This document shows positions 16,728 to 24,291 of a stretch of DNA of 64,000 bases, piece by piece. The notes under the pieces were generated by a model. That model worked only from the letters and a program-made list of their open reading frames with translations. It was not told the DNA's origin and did no database searches. The DNA is from DTU052 sp050951725. Its GTDB lineage: Bacteria > Bacillota > Syntrophomonadia > Syntrophomonadales > DTU052. How positions within the stretch are numbered: the stretch's first letter is position 1; each line of letters begins with the position of its first letter. The DNA is taken from contig JBMNJO010000012.1 in the NCBI GenBank assembly GCA_050951725.1, forward strand, positions 372,001 to 436,000. Direction: 5' to 3'. Position numbers and translations under genes: made by a program.

Positions 16728-18631
16728 GATTCCACTGCAAAAACAGGTTGTTTAACCCCTATGGGGGTTTTCAATAGTAAAAATTGTCTTGAGCAGATAG
16801 CTCAAAAAGTTCTTTTTCAACTGAAGATCGCTAATTTAGACCTCCATTACTATGGTTTTGTGTTCGTTAACCTAAATTTGGGCATAATATCCCTGCTTTT
16901 GGCCTTTTCGGCTTCCTTAGCTTGCCCAGAGCCATCCGGGAAAACTGCTTAATATTTCGGGCTATAATTTTGTAAGCAGTGACCAAGTAAGTTTTTAGCA
17001 CGCCACGTGTGTAAAGGTTATTCAGATCTTCCCCTCTTTTTAGAGCGGAGTTGGTTGCTTCGATTCCAGCACGATAACTGGTGTTTTCACGTCTGACCGC
17101 AATATTGTGTATTTGATCTCTAACCCGGTCAGCCTGGATGGTTTTTAAACTAACCCGTAATATCCGGTCTTTCTTCTGGGTCTTTACTGGACATATATCA
17201 AAATTCGGGCATCCTTGGCAATCCTCGTGTTTGAAGTGGCAACTGCTAGTCTTGGAACCGGGATTGAAATCGCTTCTAAATGGGATCTTGCCCTGGGGAC
17301 AACTGATTATTTTCATATCATCATCAAACTTAAAACTGGTTGTGGAAAGTTTATCTGATGGAGCCTTACGTCCGGTCATATCTGTATAGTGTAGGTTAAC
17401 CTCTAGCTCATCTGCCATTTCTATGACCTCTTGGCCGTAGTAACCTCCATCTAAGTAGATGTCCTTTACATCCGTCCTTTGTTTGATGATGGGTATGCGC
17501 TCCTTAGCCATCTCTACATCGCTGATGTTATTGGGTTGTACTGAAAAGTCGGTAATCACCTGAATCGGGTTTTCTTTGCTACTGGTTTCGCTCACGTTTA
17601 AAACGTAGCCGCTATGGTTCTTACCCGCTTTGTTACGGAAGGTAGCGTCACTATCATAAGCTGATTGCAGGGAACCGCTTTCAATTTCACTACTGGGCTT
17701 GGCGAGCCATATTCCCTTAGATTCATCGAAGGCAGCCTGTTCGCCTAGAAAACGCTTAAGCAGAACCATTTCTCGTTTTGAAGCAAGGTTACGATCCTTA
17801 TTTGCCAAGTTATCTACCTCTTGCATGAGGTTAAGGACTTTCTGGAACCTGCTTTCCAGTTCCTGATTTCTAGTTCTGTATAGTAAATCAGTTCTGAAGC
17901 TATCTCTTAACACTTGTTTGAGATTATCGGAAAGCATGTTAGAAGCAATGCCTCTTACCGCTTGAACCAATACATCCAGGGCTAACGAGAGTCTACCGGC
18001 TTTCTTGATATTGGGAGAAATCAAGGTAGAATCCATACGCTGGTCATCGGTTTTTATCCCGGCTTGTTCGATAAAATTCTTGGTTAGGATTTCAAACTGT
18101 TGGAAAATCACTTCATCTTGCTCGGGATACTCTAATATGTGCCTATAAACTCTTTCTCTGAATTCGTAAAGGGTACGTTCAGCCAGGTAAACCTCACCCA
18201 GGTTTCTTATACCTAGGGCATAATTGACCTGGAAGTTAAAGTAGAACTGCTCGATTAATTCTTGATCAGTATAACCAAACATGTTTTTGATAATCTCTAA
18301 TGACATCAGTATATTAACTGGAACATTGGGTCTGCCGGTATCAAGACAATACATGGGGGCAAACAGATCTTCGTTGATTTTACAAAAAACATGTTCATAG
18401 AAAACTGGTGCCCAGGTTTTGTTTAGTAGTTTGGCTACACTTGGTCTCATGGACTGGTAATGGCTAAAAAGTTCATCTTGATAGTGACTATCGTTTTTAC
18501 GGAACATACTGCAAAACCACCCTAAAGTTAGTTTATCTTTTATTTGCTTTAAATATCTAACTATTACTTCAATATTCACAGTGGTTTATCCTGCTGTTTT
18601 ACAATATTTTTGGGGTTTTTGCAGTGGAATC
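16728..18631 (-). mobile_element. IS1182-like insertion sequence, 1904 bp, 6-bp duplication
   Basis: The inverted ends share GATTCCACTGCAAAAAC (16728-16744 and its complement at 18615-18631). The flanking direct repeat is AAGTAA (16722-16727 and 18632-18637). It carries one transposase gene and interrupts the gene 16648-18857. Confidence 0.88.
16867..18579 (-). CDS. IS1182-like transposase (DUF772/DDE type)
   Basis: 570 residues. N-terminal domain with PNVPVNILMSLEIIKNMFGYTDQELIEQF; DDE residues in MDSTLISPNIKK, DIYLDGGYYGQE and a C-terminal REN-containing segment; and a Cys cluster (FKHEDCQGCPNFDICP) that probably binds zinc. It is only distantly related to the first IS1182 transposase in the window and belongs to the long-form branch. 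The frame is intact. Confidence 0.9.
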   Translation of the reverse strand: MNIEVIVRYLKQIKDKLTLGWFCSMFRKNDSHYQDELFSHYQSMRPSVAKLLNKTWAPVFYEHVFCKINEDLFAPMYCLDTGRPNVPVNILMSLEIIKNMFGYTDQELIEQFYFNFQVNYALGIRNLGEVYLAERTLYEFRERVYRHILEYPEQDEVIFQQFEILTKNFIEQAGIKTDDQRMDSTLISPNIKKAGRLSLALDVLVQAVRGIASNMLSDNLKQVLRDSFRTDLLYRTRNQELESRFQKVLNLMQEVDNLANKDRNLASKREMVLLKRFLGEQAAFDESKGIWLAKPSSEIESGSLQSAYDSDATFRNKAGKNHSGYVLNVSETSSKENPIQVITDFSVQPNNISDVEMAKERIPIIKQRTDVKDIYLDGGYYGQEVIEMADELEVNLHYTDMTGRKAPSDKLSTTSFKFDDDMKIISCPQGKIPFRSDFNPGSKTSSCHFKHEDCQGCPNFDICPVKTQKKDRILRVSLKTIQADRVRDQIHNIAVRRENTSYRAGIEATNSALKRGEDLNNLYTRGVLKTYLVTAYKIIARNIKQFSRMALGKLRKPKRPKAGILCPNLG

Positions 18632-18907
18632 AAGTAAAGTTTACTTTTTTCATCAAATCACTGAGAATCCATTGGATTACGTTAAGATGCTAGTTCAAGG
18701 GTTGCATACGGACTTACTTCTGCTGAAAAAGGATGGGCTAGATATATGGCCTGAATCCATCCGGAGCGCAAGCATGGCGGCCCGGATTCTGGAGGTTATA
18801 ACGGGGGAGGACACGCCACCGAGGTACCAAGGCACTAAGTGGCGCAGTTGGGATTGAACTGACGAAGCCTTATAAAGCTTTTATCTACCATGGGAGGTGA
18901 TATAACC

Positions 18908-19204
18908 GTGAGGCAGATTATGTCTATCCGTCGGGGGGACCAAGGGGAAATAAATCTTGATAAAGCCGAAGAATCCCTAAAAGATTACCGTTTTCTGAAA
19001 ACTCCTATTCGCAACGAAATAGACGAATTTTTCACGCGACTCCCCGAGCCTTATAGTTCCTTCGCCCGATTTCGCTATCAACATTCTGAAACCATGGAAG
19101 AGGTTGCAGATAAACTGGGATATAGCACCCGCACATGCTATAACTTCCGGCTGAAAGTACTGAAGTGGTGGGTGTTGTTCCTGACCGGGAAAAAGTGCAG
19201 CTAA
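18908..19204 (+). CDS. Phage HTH protein, sigma-70 region 4-like
   Basis: 98 residues from GTG 18908, chosen because GGGAGGTGA lies at 18892-18900. The C-terminal half (FARFRYQHSETMEEVADKLGYSTRTCYNFRLKVLKWW) looks like sigma region 4 or the DUF1492/ArpU-type regulators that control late genes in Gram-positive phages. It could activate the structural module downstream, though that is inference. Confidence 0.6.
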   Translation: MRQIMSIRRGDQGEINLDKAEESLKDYRFLKTPIRNEIDEFFTRLPEPYSSFARFRYQHSETMEEVADKLGYSTRTCYNFRLKVLKWWVLFLTGKKCS

Positions 19205-19227
19205 GCGTTAACGAGGGGAGGGATAAC

Positions 19228-20277
19228 GTGACTGCAACCGTCAAACACGTACCACAGGAACAAATAGAACGATTCCGAGAATTACAGAATCTGCCGTACA
19301 AAATCAAAGTTCAGTATGCTTTGGGCAAAGCTCAAGAGTTTTACGAAACGATGGAAGGTAAAGTATTCTGCAGTGTTGGTGGTCTTGATAGCATTACACT
19401 ACTTTTGTTTTTACGGATGTACATTGATCCTGATATTCCGGGTGTTTCCGTGTCGGTATTAGAGGACAAAACCGTTCGGGGTGTACACAAACAGTTAGAT
19501 AACATGGTCTTCTTAAAACCCTATAAATCAAAGGTTAAGGTCATCCAGGAACATGGGTACCCGGTAATTTCGAAGGAAAAGGCCGGGAAGATACAGTTAC
19601 TCCAGAACCCGACCGTTAAAAATGAAACTGTGCGCCACGCAATCATGACCGGTGAAACTGGAGCTTACGGCGGCTATAGAAAAGGGACCAGGATGAAGTT
19701 ACCGCAGAAGTGGCTTGAACTATTTGGCGGACCGGAAAACGAGAAGTATGGAACCAACTACAAGACCGCACCATTCAAGGTTAGTCCCGATTGCTGTTAT
19801 TACATGAAGGAAAAGCCGGCTGACGACTGGGCGAAGCAACACGGCCTGTACCCCTATATGGGCCTTATGGCAAGCGAAGGCGGTCAGCGGGAGAAGGCCC
19901 TAATTAAGAACGGTTGTAACTACTACGGAAAGACCGTAACCCGGTCCTGCCCCTTTGCGATCTTTCAACGGCAGGATATATTGCAACTGGCCCTTGATCT
20001 TGAAGTCCCAGTACCTGCGATATACGGCGAAATAGTCCGAGATCCGGACGGCAAACTGCGGACAACAAAGGCGCAGCGCACGGGCTGTACAATGTGCGGG
20101 TTTGGAATTCACATCGAGCCAAGGCCCCACCGTTTCGACCGACTCAGGGAAACGAATTACAAGGAATGGCGGTTCTGGATGTACGACATGGGGTGGGGCA
20201 AGGTTTTGAACTATATCGGTGTCAAATGGGAGGATGAATATGTTGCGCCACCCCAACAGATTGCCCTGTTCGGGTAG
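19228..20277 (+). CDS. PAPS-reductase-like / PP-loop ATPase protein
   Basis: 349 residues from GTG 19228 (GGGAGGG ribosome site). An N-terminal PP-loop, FCSVGGLDSITLLLFLR (about 47-63), is a variant of the SGGxDS pyrophosphatase loop of PAPS reductases and DndC-like sulfur-transfer enzymes. Several Cys follow: DCCYYM, a RSCPF stretch and TGCTMCGFGIH near 290. The final Cys pair could bind Fe-S. Phage proteins of this kind are thought to modify nucleic acids or take part in sulfur metabolism; the substrate is unknown. Confidence 0.75.
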   Translation: MTATVKHVPQEQIERFRELQNLPYKIKVQYALGKAQEFYETMEGKVFCSVGGLDSITLLLFLRMYIDPDIPGVSVSVLEDKTVRGVHKQLDNMVFLKPYKSKVKVIQEHGYPVISKEKAGKIQLLQNPTVKNETVRHAIMTGETGAYGGYRKGTRMKLPQKWLELFGGPENEKYGTNYKTAPFKVSPDCCYYMKEKPADDWAKQHGLYPYMGLMASEGGQREKALIKNGCNYYGKTVTRSCPFAIFQRQDILQLALDLEVPVPAIYGEIVRDPDGKLRTTKAQRTGCTMCGFGIHIEPRPHRFDRLRETNYKEWRFWMYDMGWGKVLNYIGVKWEDEYVAPPQQIALFG

Positions 20278-20314
20278 CCGCACATTCTGTTAAAGATGCG
20301 AAGGAGTGAGAAAT

Positions 20315-20899
20315 ATGACAGCTATGGCGATAAGTACGCCGATGCTAAACAAAATGAAACATGCTATTGGTTATGAACCAAACCGGGTTAGGCGCGGGAA
20401 ATATCTTTATTACAGGAATTACTATGGAGCAGCCCCAAGGGATATTGGCGAATGGGAATTCCTCGTTAGCAAAGGATTTGCTTTTAGGGACGGGGATTCA
20501 AAAATATTTTCCTTAACCGAGCGAGGGCTTGATTACTTGGAAGATGTGCTTAGGATTACGATTGAGAATAGGGATGTAACGGAATACGATGTCTTAGATG
20601 TACTTATTAGTAACGAGTTAGATGCTTCCAATTTCGAGTCAATAGTAAATGTGGTTTTCGTAGCAGAGGCATTGAGAATAAGCAGACATAAAGCTAAGAA
20701 GCTCATAGGCTCATTGCGAAAGGAAGGGTTAGTGGAATTGCATTGCGTTAGCTTTTGCGATGCCCATGATGACCATGTAAGCCCTCCATATTGGGGATAT
20801 ATGATCACAGAAAAAGTTAAAGAAACAGAGCAGTACAAGACACGAGCCGAGGAGCACAATAAGTTCTGTGACATAAGAGAGGAGAATTTAAATGCCTGA
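20315..20899 (+). CDS. Hypothetical phage protein with winged-helix-like segments
   Basis: 194 residues from ATG 20315, chosen because AAGGAG lies 9 nt before it. Two helical DNA-binding-like segments are seen (EWEFLVSKGFAFRDGDSKIFSLTERGLDYLE and EALRISRHKAKKLIGSLRKEGLVEL). The second matches a winged-helix recognition unit. A regulator is possible but no family is assigned. It overlaps the next gene by 8 bp. Confidence 0.55.
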   Translation: MTAMAISTPMLNKMKHAIGYEPNRVRRGKYLYYRNYYGAAPRDIGEWEFLVSKGFAFRDGDSKIFSLTERGLDYLEDVLRITIENRDVTEYDVLDVLISNELDASNFESIVNVVFVAEALRISRHKAKKLIGSLRKEGLVELHCVSFCDAHDDHVSPPYWGYMITEKVKETEQYKTRAEEHNKFCDIREENLNA

Positions 20900-21143
20900 G
20901 AAGGTAATTGGTGATATTGAACTGTTAACGCCAAAACAACTTGAAAAAGACCTGGTGGAGGATTTTATGCAGATGACAGTTGAAGCCAGGAATCATCTTG
21001 CAGACCGAGTTACCAGCCTTGAATCCCAACTCCAAAAGACACAACTAGCATTAAAAGTAATTTATGAATTATTAGAAGAACAGCAACCACCGTGGTACTT
21101 GAGCAAACACTCCCAACTTATAAGGGAAACATTACAGTTGTAG
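20892..21143 (+). CDS. Small coiled-coil protein
   Basis: 83 residues, mostly helical and charged (LTPKQLEKDLVEDFMQMTVEARNHLADRVTSLESQLQKTQLALKVIYELLEEQ, given here only as the coiled-coil span from about residue 13 to 65). It overlaps the preceding gene, which supports translation. Function unknown. Confidence 0.5.
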   Translation: MPEKVIGDIELLTPKQLEKDLVEDFMQMTVEARNHLADRVTSLESQLQKTQLALKVIYELLEEQQPPWYLSKHSQLIRETLQL

Positions 21144-21186
21144 TTGAAACCCACGAAAGGGCGCGATTAGGAGAAAGGGGAAAACG

Positions 21187-22179
21187 ATGACCAAGGTTCT
21201 TCTGTTTGACGATGGAAAACTGCCAAACCTTGCCTTAATGAAACTATCCACCTTTTACAAACATCAGGGTTTTCAAGTGGTTTTAGAACACATAGATAAC
21301 CCTTCCGGACAGAAGGCTGATATGGTACTTTGTTCCGTTTTATTTACATGGAATAAGCAAAAAGCCGAAAAACTACGCAAATTATATTCCAATATAGTTT
21401 TCGGAGGCACCGGATGGGATCTATCAATCAAACTGCCTCCTGAGGTTGAGTCCTGTAAACCTGATTATGACCTGTATGGTGTCGGCCACATTTACCCCCG
21501 TATTAAAGGGATCATGACGCGAGAAGCCAGAGAAAGAAAGGCTCAAGAAATTGTTTATGCGGGGATAGGGTTTACCAGTCGGGGATGTGTCCGGAAATGC
21601 GGCTTTTGCGTTGTGCCTAGAAAGGAAGGCCGGTTGCACCAGGACGCTCCCATAAAAGATTTAATCAATCCCAGGTCCAATGTAATTATTCTCCTGGACA
21701 ATAACCTGACCGCCGATCCGGATTGCATTGAAAAACTCAAGGAAATTAAAGAACGGAATTTGATTATTGACATTACCCAGGGGATTGATGTCCGGCTGAT
21801 GACCCCGGAAATAGCCAAGGCTTTGTCCGAAGTAAACCATTTGAGAAGCCTGCATTATGCCTGGGATCTGATGCCATACGAACACCAGGTCATGAATGGG
21901 ATACAGACGCTATCGAAATTCGTGAACAAACACCGCCATATGTGTTTTATGCTGGTCGGGTATAACACCACCTTTGAAGAAGATATGTATCGCTATCGGA
22001 GATTAAGGGAAATCGGCGTCGATCCATATGTAATGATCTACAACAAAAGATCAACCTACCAGCTCCACCACTTTGCCAGATGGGTTAACGGTCGGTTTTA
22101 CAAGAAGTGCAGCTTTGAAGATTATGCTCCATGGATTAAGGCCAGACAAGAGGGGGAGTTGTTGTTTAACTATAGTTAA
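21187..22179 (+). CDS. Radical SAM protein, phage-borne
   Basis: 330 residues with AGGAGAAAGGGG before the ATG. The N-terminal third (about 1-110) looks like a B12-binding-type Rossmann domain (VLLFDDGKLPNLALMKLSTFY). The radical SAM domain carries the 4Fe-4S triad in GCVRKCGFC (about 136-144), followed by LDNNLTADPDCIEKL and MLVGYNTTFEEDMYR. The target is unknown. Its place in the early operon with a C5 methyltransferase and a PAPS-reductase-like gene suggests nucleic-acid modification, but that is inference. Confidence 0.85.
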   Translation: MTKVLLFDDGKLPNLALMKLSTFYKHQGFQVVLEHIDNPSGQKADMVLCSVLFTWNKQKAEKLRKLYSNIVFGGTGWDLSIKLPPEVESCKPDYDLYGVGHIYPRIKGIMTREARERKAQEIVYAGIGFTSRGCVRKCGFCVVPRKEGRLHQDAPIKDLINPRSNVIILLDNNLTADPDCIEKLKEIKERNLIIDITQGIDVRLMTPEIAKALSEVNHLRSLHYAWDLMPYEHQVMNGIQTLSKFVNKHRHMCFMLVGYNTTFEEDMYRYRRLREIGVDPYVMIYNKRSTYQLHHFARWVNGRFYKKCSFEDYAPWIKARQEGELLFNYS

Positions 22180-22204
22180 CAGGTACAGAAAAGGGGGGAC
22201 GGAT

Positions 22205-22471
22205 TTGAGCAATTACATAAACATGATAAACAAAGCCAATAAGACGCTGACAAAGAAAAACGAAGAGCTTGTTTCGGAGAATAAGGTTCTTAAAAGCAGT
22301 ATATCGTCATTAAAGGCGGAGATTAGCCAATTGAAAGAGGAAAAACGAATGCTTGAAAGGCGGAGATGCAAGCATAACCGCAGGTGTGAATCGCTGGAAC
22401 GGACTCTGGGCAGCAGTATAGCCATGTTCGCGCCCCTGGTCACAGCAATGCGTGAAAATACTTATGACTAG
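22205..22471 (+). CDS. Coiled-coil protein at the end of the early operon
   Basis: 88 residues from TTG 22205 with GGGGGGAC upstream. Residues 8-55 form a long heptad-rich coiled coil, followed by a basic Cys-containing segment (RRRCKHNRRCE) and a short hydrophobic C-terminus. Function unknown. A terminator follows 33 bp downstream. Confidence 0.55.
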   Translation: MSNYINMINKANKTLTKKNEELVSENKVLKSSISSLKAEISQLKEEKRMLERRRCKHNRRCESLERTLGSSIAMFAPLVTAMRENTYD

Positions 22472-22503
22472 CGAAATAGGGGCTCAATAAGAAGAACCAC
22501 CCG

Positions 22504-22533
22504 GAAGTGTGCAAGAACATTGCACACTTCTTT
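22504..22533 (+). terminator. Terminator between early operon and structural module
   Basis: A perfect 11-bp stem (GAAGTGTGCAA at 22504-22514, TTGCACACTTC at 22520-22530) is followed by TTTC. It ends the early operon just before the run of small membrane-protein genes. It overlaps the 33-bp motif at 22508-22540. Confidence 0.7.
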
Positions 22534-22540
22534 CATTGTG
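22508..22540 (+). promoter_or_regulatory. 33-bp motif shared with 33858-33890 (copy 1)
   Basis: The pattern TGTGCA-n-GAA-n-ATTGCACA-n5-TTCATTGTG is conserved exactly, with identical spacing, at 22508-22540 and 33858-33890. Each copy lies 40-80 bp before the first gene of a structural operon. It contains a palindrome (TGTGCA/TGCACA), so a dimeric regulator could bind; copy 1 also folds as the terminator stem. Confidence 0.55.
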
Positions 22541-22583
22541 GAGCCAGAATCTTATTAATAGAGTTTAGGTGAGGGGTGAGGAA

Positions 22584-22739
22584 ATGATTTACAGGGTTTT
22601 CACTCCCGAGGGTTTTTTCGAGGTTTTACAGCAACTAACCTACGGAGACATGATCATCGCGGGAATTCTGATTATCATCTTAGCGGTTGTAACGTTTAAG
22701 GTGATTTACGATATAGCAGACCGGGAGGGATTTATCTGA
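22584..22739 (+). CDS. Small single-span membrane protein (51 aa)
   Basis: GTGAGG lies 5 nt before the ATG. The N-terminal part is amphipathic (MIYRVFTPEGFFEVLQQLTYGD), then comes one membrane segment (about 24-40, IIAGILIIILAVVTFKV) and a short charged tail. It is the first of a row of mini-genes of similar architecture with overlapping or adjacent starts. Size and topology resemble minor coat proteins of filamentous phages. Confidence 0.6.
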   Translation: MIYRVFTPEGFFEVLQQLTYGDMIIAGILIIILAVVTFKVIYDIADREGFI

Positions 22740-22852
22740 TGTGGGATTCCTTTAATCTGCACTCATTAGTGGCCATTTACGCGGCTGTGATTCTGATGCC
22801 GATCTCGATAGCCTATTTTATTCAGCGCATAGCAGGTTGGTGGATGAGATGA
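22739..22852 (+). CDS. Small single-span membrane protein (37 aa)
   Basis: The ATG overlaps the upstream TGA (TGATG). The sequence is a hydrophobic helix (about 9-27) between MWDSFNLH and a basic tail RIAGWWMR. Overlap at both ends with its neighbours argues that it is translated. Its length is like the gVII/gIX end proteins of inoviruses, which is an analogy only. Confidence 0.55.
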   Translation: MWDSFNLHSLVAIYAAVILMPISIAYFIQRIAGWWMR

Positions 22853-22971
22853 TAGATAATTTCGGGTACTGTGTGATGTGGTTTCTGAGCTATCCTTTAC
22901 TGATTTGGGCCGTTGCCCTGACTTGCTTATCACTGGCAATCCTAACCGCCTTTTTAACTCTGGTTAGGTAG
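22849..22971 (+). CDS. Small single-span membrane protein (40 aa)
   Basis: The ATG overlaps the previous gene's last codons (ATGATAG arrangement). Almost the whole protein is hydrophobic (WFLSYPLLIWAVALTCLSLA, then ILTAFLTLVR). No family assignable at this length. Part of the tightly packed mini-gene row. Confidence 0.55.
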   Translation: MIDNFGYCVMWFLSYPLLIWAVALTCLSLAILTAFLTLVR

Positions 22972-22986
22972 AGGAGGGGGATTTGA

Positions 22987-23142
22987 ATGTCCTTCAACGT
23001 TGATATGGTCGAGGTATACCAACAGTTTGCCAACGTTTTCGGCTCACTGACTCCACTATTGTGGCCGTTTATCGGGGTGTTACTGGCCTTGTTTGTTTTT
23101 GGGGGTCTGATTACGATTTTCAAGCATTACGCACAGAGGTAG
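22987..23142 (+). CDS. Coat-like small membrane protein (51 aa)
   Basis: GAGGAGGGGG precedes the ATG by about 6 nt. The layout is that of a filamentous-phage major coat protein: an acidic N-terminal helix (MSFNVDMVEVYQQF), a hydrophobic segment (about 24-43) and a basic C-terminus (FKHYAQR) that could contact DNA. No signal peptide is needed if inserted directly. It shares the N-terminal serine-rich start and LWP motif with the coat-like proteins downstream. Confidence 0.6.
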   Translation: MSFNVDMVEVYQQFANVFGSLTPLLWPFIGVLLALFVFGGLITIFKHYAQR

Positions 23143-23145
23143 GCC

Positions 23146-23307
23146 ATGCCGCATATTACGCTTGATTACAATATCGATTACCTGTACCAGGTCATAGTGG
23201 ACATCATCTATTCGCTCTGGCCGATCATAGCGGCAGCATTAGGGATAGCGATGGCGGGATTTCTGCTCTACGCAATCGTACGAGCTTTTAGACAGTGGGT
23301 TGATTGA
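23146..23307 (+). CDS. Coat-like small membrane protein (53 aa)
   Basis: Three bases after the preceding stop, with AGAGGTAGG upstream. Acidic N-terminus (MPHITLDYNIDYLYQVIVDIIYSLWP), hydrophobic core (about 27-45) and a basic end (VRAFRQWVD). It shares the SLWPI motif with the two 47/48-residue proteins downstream and is probably a more distant paralogue. Confidence 0.6.
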   Translation: MPHITLDYNIDYLYQVIVDIIYSLWPIIAAALGIAMAGFLLYAIVRAFRQWVD

Positions 23308-23363
23308 TTGTTTTAGGTACCAAATACCTTAAACATAACCTGAACGCAAAGGAGGTGAAGTAG

Positions 23364-23510
23364 TTGAGTCTGAACATCATTCCAACCGATGTTATCGGTT
23401 ACCTGGTTGACGTTTTTGGCGCTCTGTGGCCGATCCTGGCTCTCGGGTTGGGTATCGCTGCTGTGCCCAAACTCATCGGCTCTACCAAGGCCGTTTTTTC
23501 CCGGAGATAA
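23364..23510 (+). CDS. Candidate major coat protein, paralogue 1 (48 aa)
   Basis: TTG start with AAAGGAGGTGAAG 6 nt upstream, the best ribosome site in the row. MSLNIIPTDVIGYLVDVFGA is an amphipathic helix, then LWPILALGLGIAAVP is the membrane segment, and the basic tail ends KAVFSRR. Length, charge distribution and high translation signal fit a filamentous-phage-type major coat protein. It is about 87% identical at DNA level over the core to the copy at 23731. Confidence 0.65.
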   Translation: MSLNIIPTDVIGYLVDVFGALWPILALGLGIAAVPKLIGSTKAVFSRR

Positions 23511-23730
23511 TTCGGGGTACGACCGCCGTGTAAATGGTATGGAAGGAGGTGAAACGGGACCACTCGGCAAACCGAATGCTGGTGCAGCGACACCTTCACT
23601 ACCAGAATTATACGGCGGTCGGAACCGGTTATCCGCTAACGCCAGACGGCTGATCACCTACGAACCCGATTAACGTCCTTGCCAGTTGGTGGGGGCGATT
23701 GGGATAAAAAACAAAAAAGGAGGGACCCCT
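23511..23730 (+). other. Spacer between the two coat-like paralogues
   Basis: It contains a second near copy of the coat ribosome site (GGAAGGAGGTGAAACGG near 23539) but no supported coding start after it. An open frame continues to 23673 without a good start. The stretch may be the decayed remains of a third tandem copy or an untranslated leader. Confidence 0.35.
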
Positions 23731-23874
23731 GTGAGCTTAAACATTGTGCCCGCAGAAGTTATTACTTACCTGGTTGACATCTTTGGCGCTCTGTGGCCGA
23801 TCCTGGCTCTTGGGTTAGGTATCGCGGCTGTACCCAGGCTCATTAGCTCTGCCAAGGCCGTGTTTTCACGGTAG
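23731..23874 (+). CDS. Candidate major coat protein, paralogue 2 (47 aa)
   Basis: GTG start with AAAGGAGGGA about 6 nt upstream. Same plan as paralogue 1: MSLNIVPAEVITYLVDIFGA, then LWPILALGLGIAAVP, basic tail KAVFSR. Substitutions between the copies are mostly conservative (D/E, V/I, K/R) or silent, so both are under purifying selection at protein level. Confidence 0.65.
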   Translation: MSLNIVPAEVITYLVDIFGALWPILALGLGIAAVPRLISSAKAVFSR

Positions 23875-23916
23875 TTGCTAGTTGGGTGGGGACGTTAAAT
23901 GAAAATGCTTGCATGG

Positions 23917-23946
23917 GCGCCCTTTGCCTGAGAAGACCGAGGGCGC
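23917..23946 (+). other. Hairpin after the coat-like genes
   Basis: GCGCCCT (23917-23923) pairs with AGGGCGC (23940-23946). No T tract follows, so it may be an mRNA-stabilising or partial-termination hairpin that raises coat expression relative to downstream genes, as filamentous phages do after their major coat gene. Inference only. Confidence 0.4.
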
Positions 23947-23974
23947 TTATGGCAAGAAGAGGTGAAGAATAGCT

Positions 23975-24277
23975 ATGTTTACAACTAATGCGGGTGATGT
24001 AATTGGTCAGATGATGTCGGTGATGTCCATATTAGGGCCAATATATGCCTTCTTTTTTGGCCTAATGGCCCTTCGGGCTCTAATGGACACAGTTGCAAAC
24101 AAGATATTCCCTAAACCTGTAAAAAAGAAAGCCGCAAAAAGACCCCGAACGAGAGTTAGATATGACCGTAAGCAATATCCCGGACTCCGAGTCAATTATA
24201 ACAAGACCGGTTTCACCGTCTCATACTTCGATGATGTAAAAAAGGCTCAAACCCAGAAATTACGGAAAGCCAAGTAA
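23975..24277 (+). CDS. Membrane protein with basic C-terminal domain (100 aa)
   Basis: AGAGGTGAAG precedes the ATG. N-terminal hydrophobic region (about 8-40, including GPIYAFFFGLMALRALMD), then a strongly basic segment (PKPVKKKAAKRPRTRVRYDRK) and a short beta-like tail. The basic part could bind DNA or the virion interior. No family recognised. Confidence 0.55.
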   Translation: MFTTNAGDVIGQMMSVMSILGPIYAFFFGLMALRALMDTVANKIFPKPVKKKAAKRPRTRVRYDRKQYPGLRVNYNKTGFTVSYFDDVKKAQTQKLRKAK

Positions 24278-24291
24278 AGGTGGAATAAACA

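Larger units (their letters stand above)
16648..18857 (+). pseudogene. Small phage gene split by a second transposon
   Basis: The 5' part starts at TTG 16648 (AAAGGGG upstream) and runs to 16727. The 3' part resumes at 18638. Deleting the insertion and one copy of the AAGTAA duplication restores one frame of 99 residues, reading GIESKVYFFHQ across the junction and ending RSASMAARILEVITGEDTPPRYQGTKWRSWD. Function unknown. The 3' part alone has a new upstream ATG in the transposon end (18624) and might be translated from there. Confidence 0.82.

Noticed and set aside
23389..23673. ORF overlapping coat-like paralogue 1 and the spacer
   Set aside because: It is out of frame with the well-supported coat gene, lacks a start with a ribosome site, and its composition is not protein-like.
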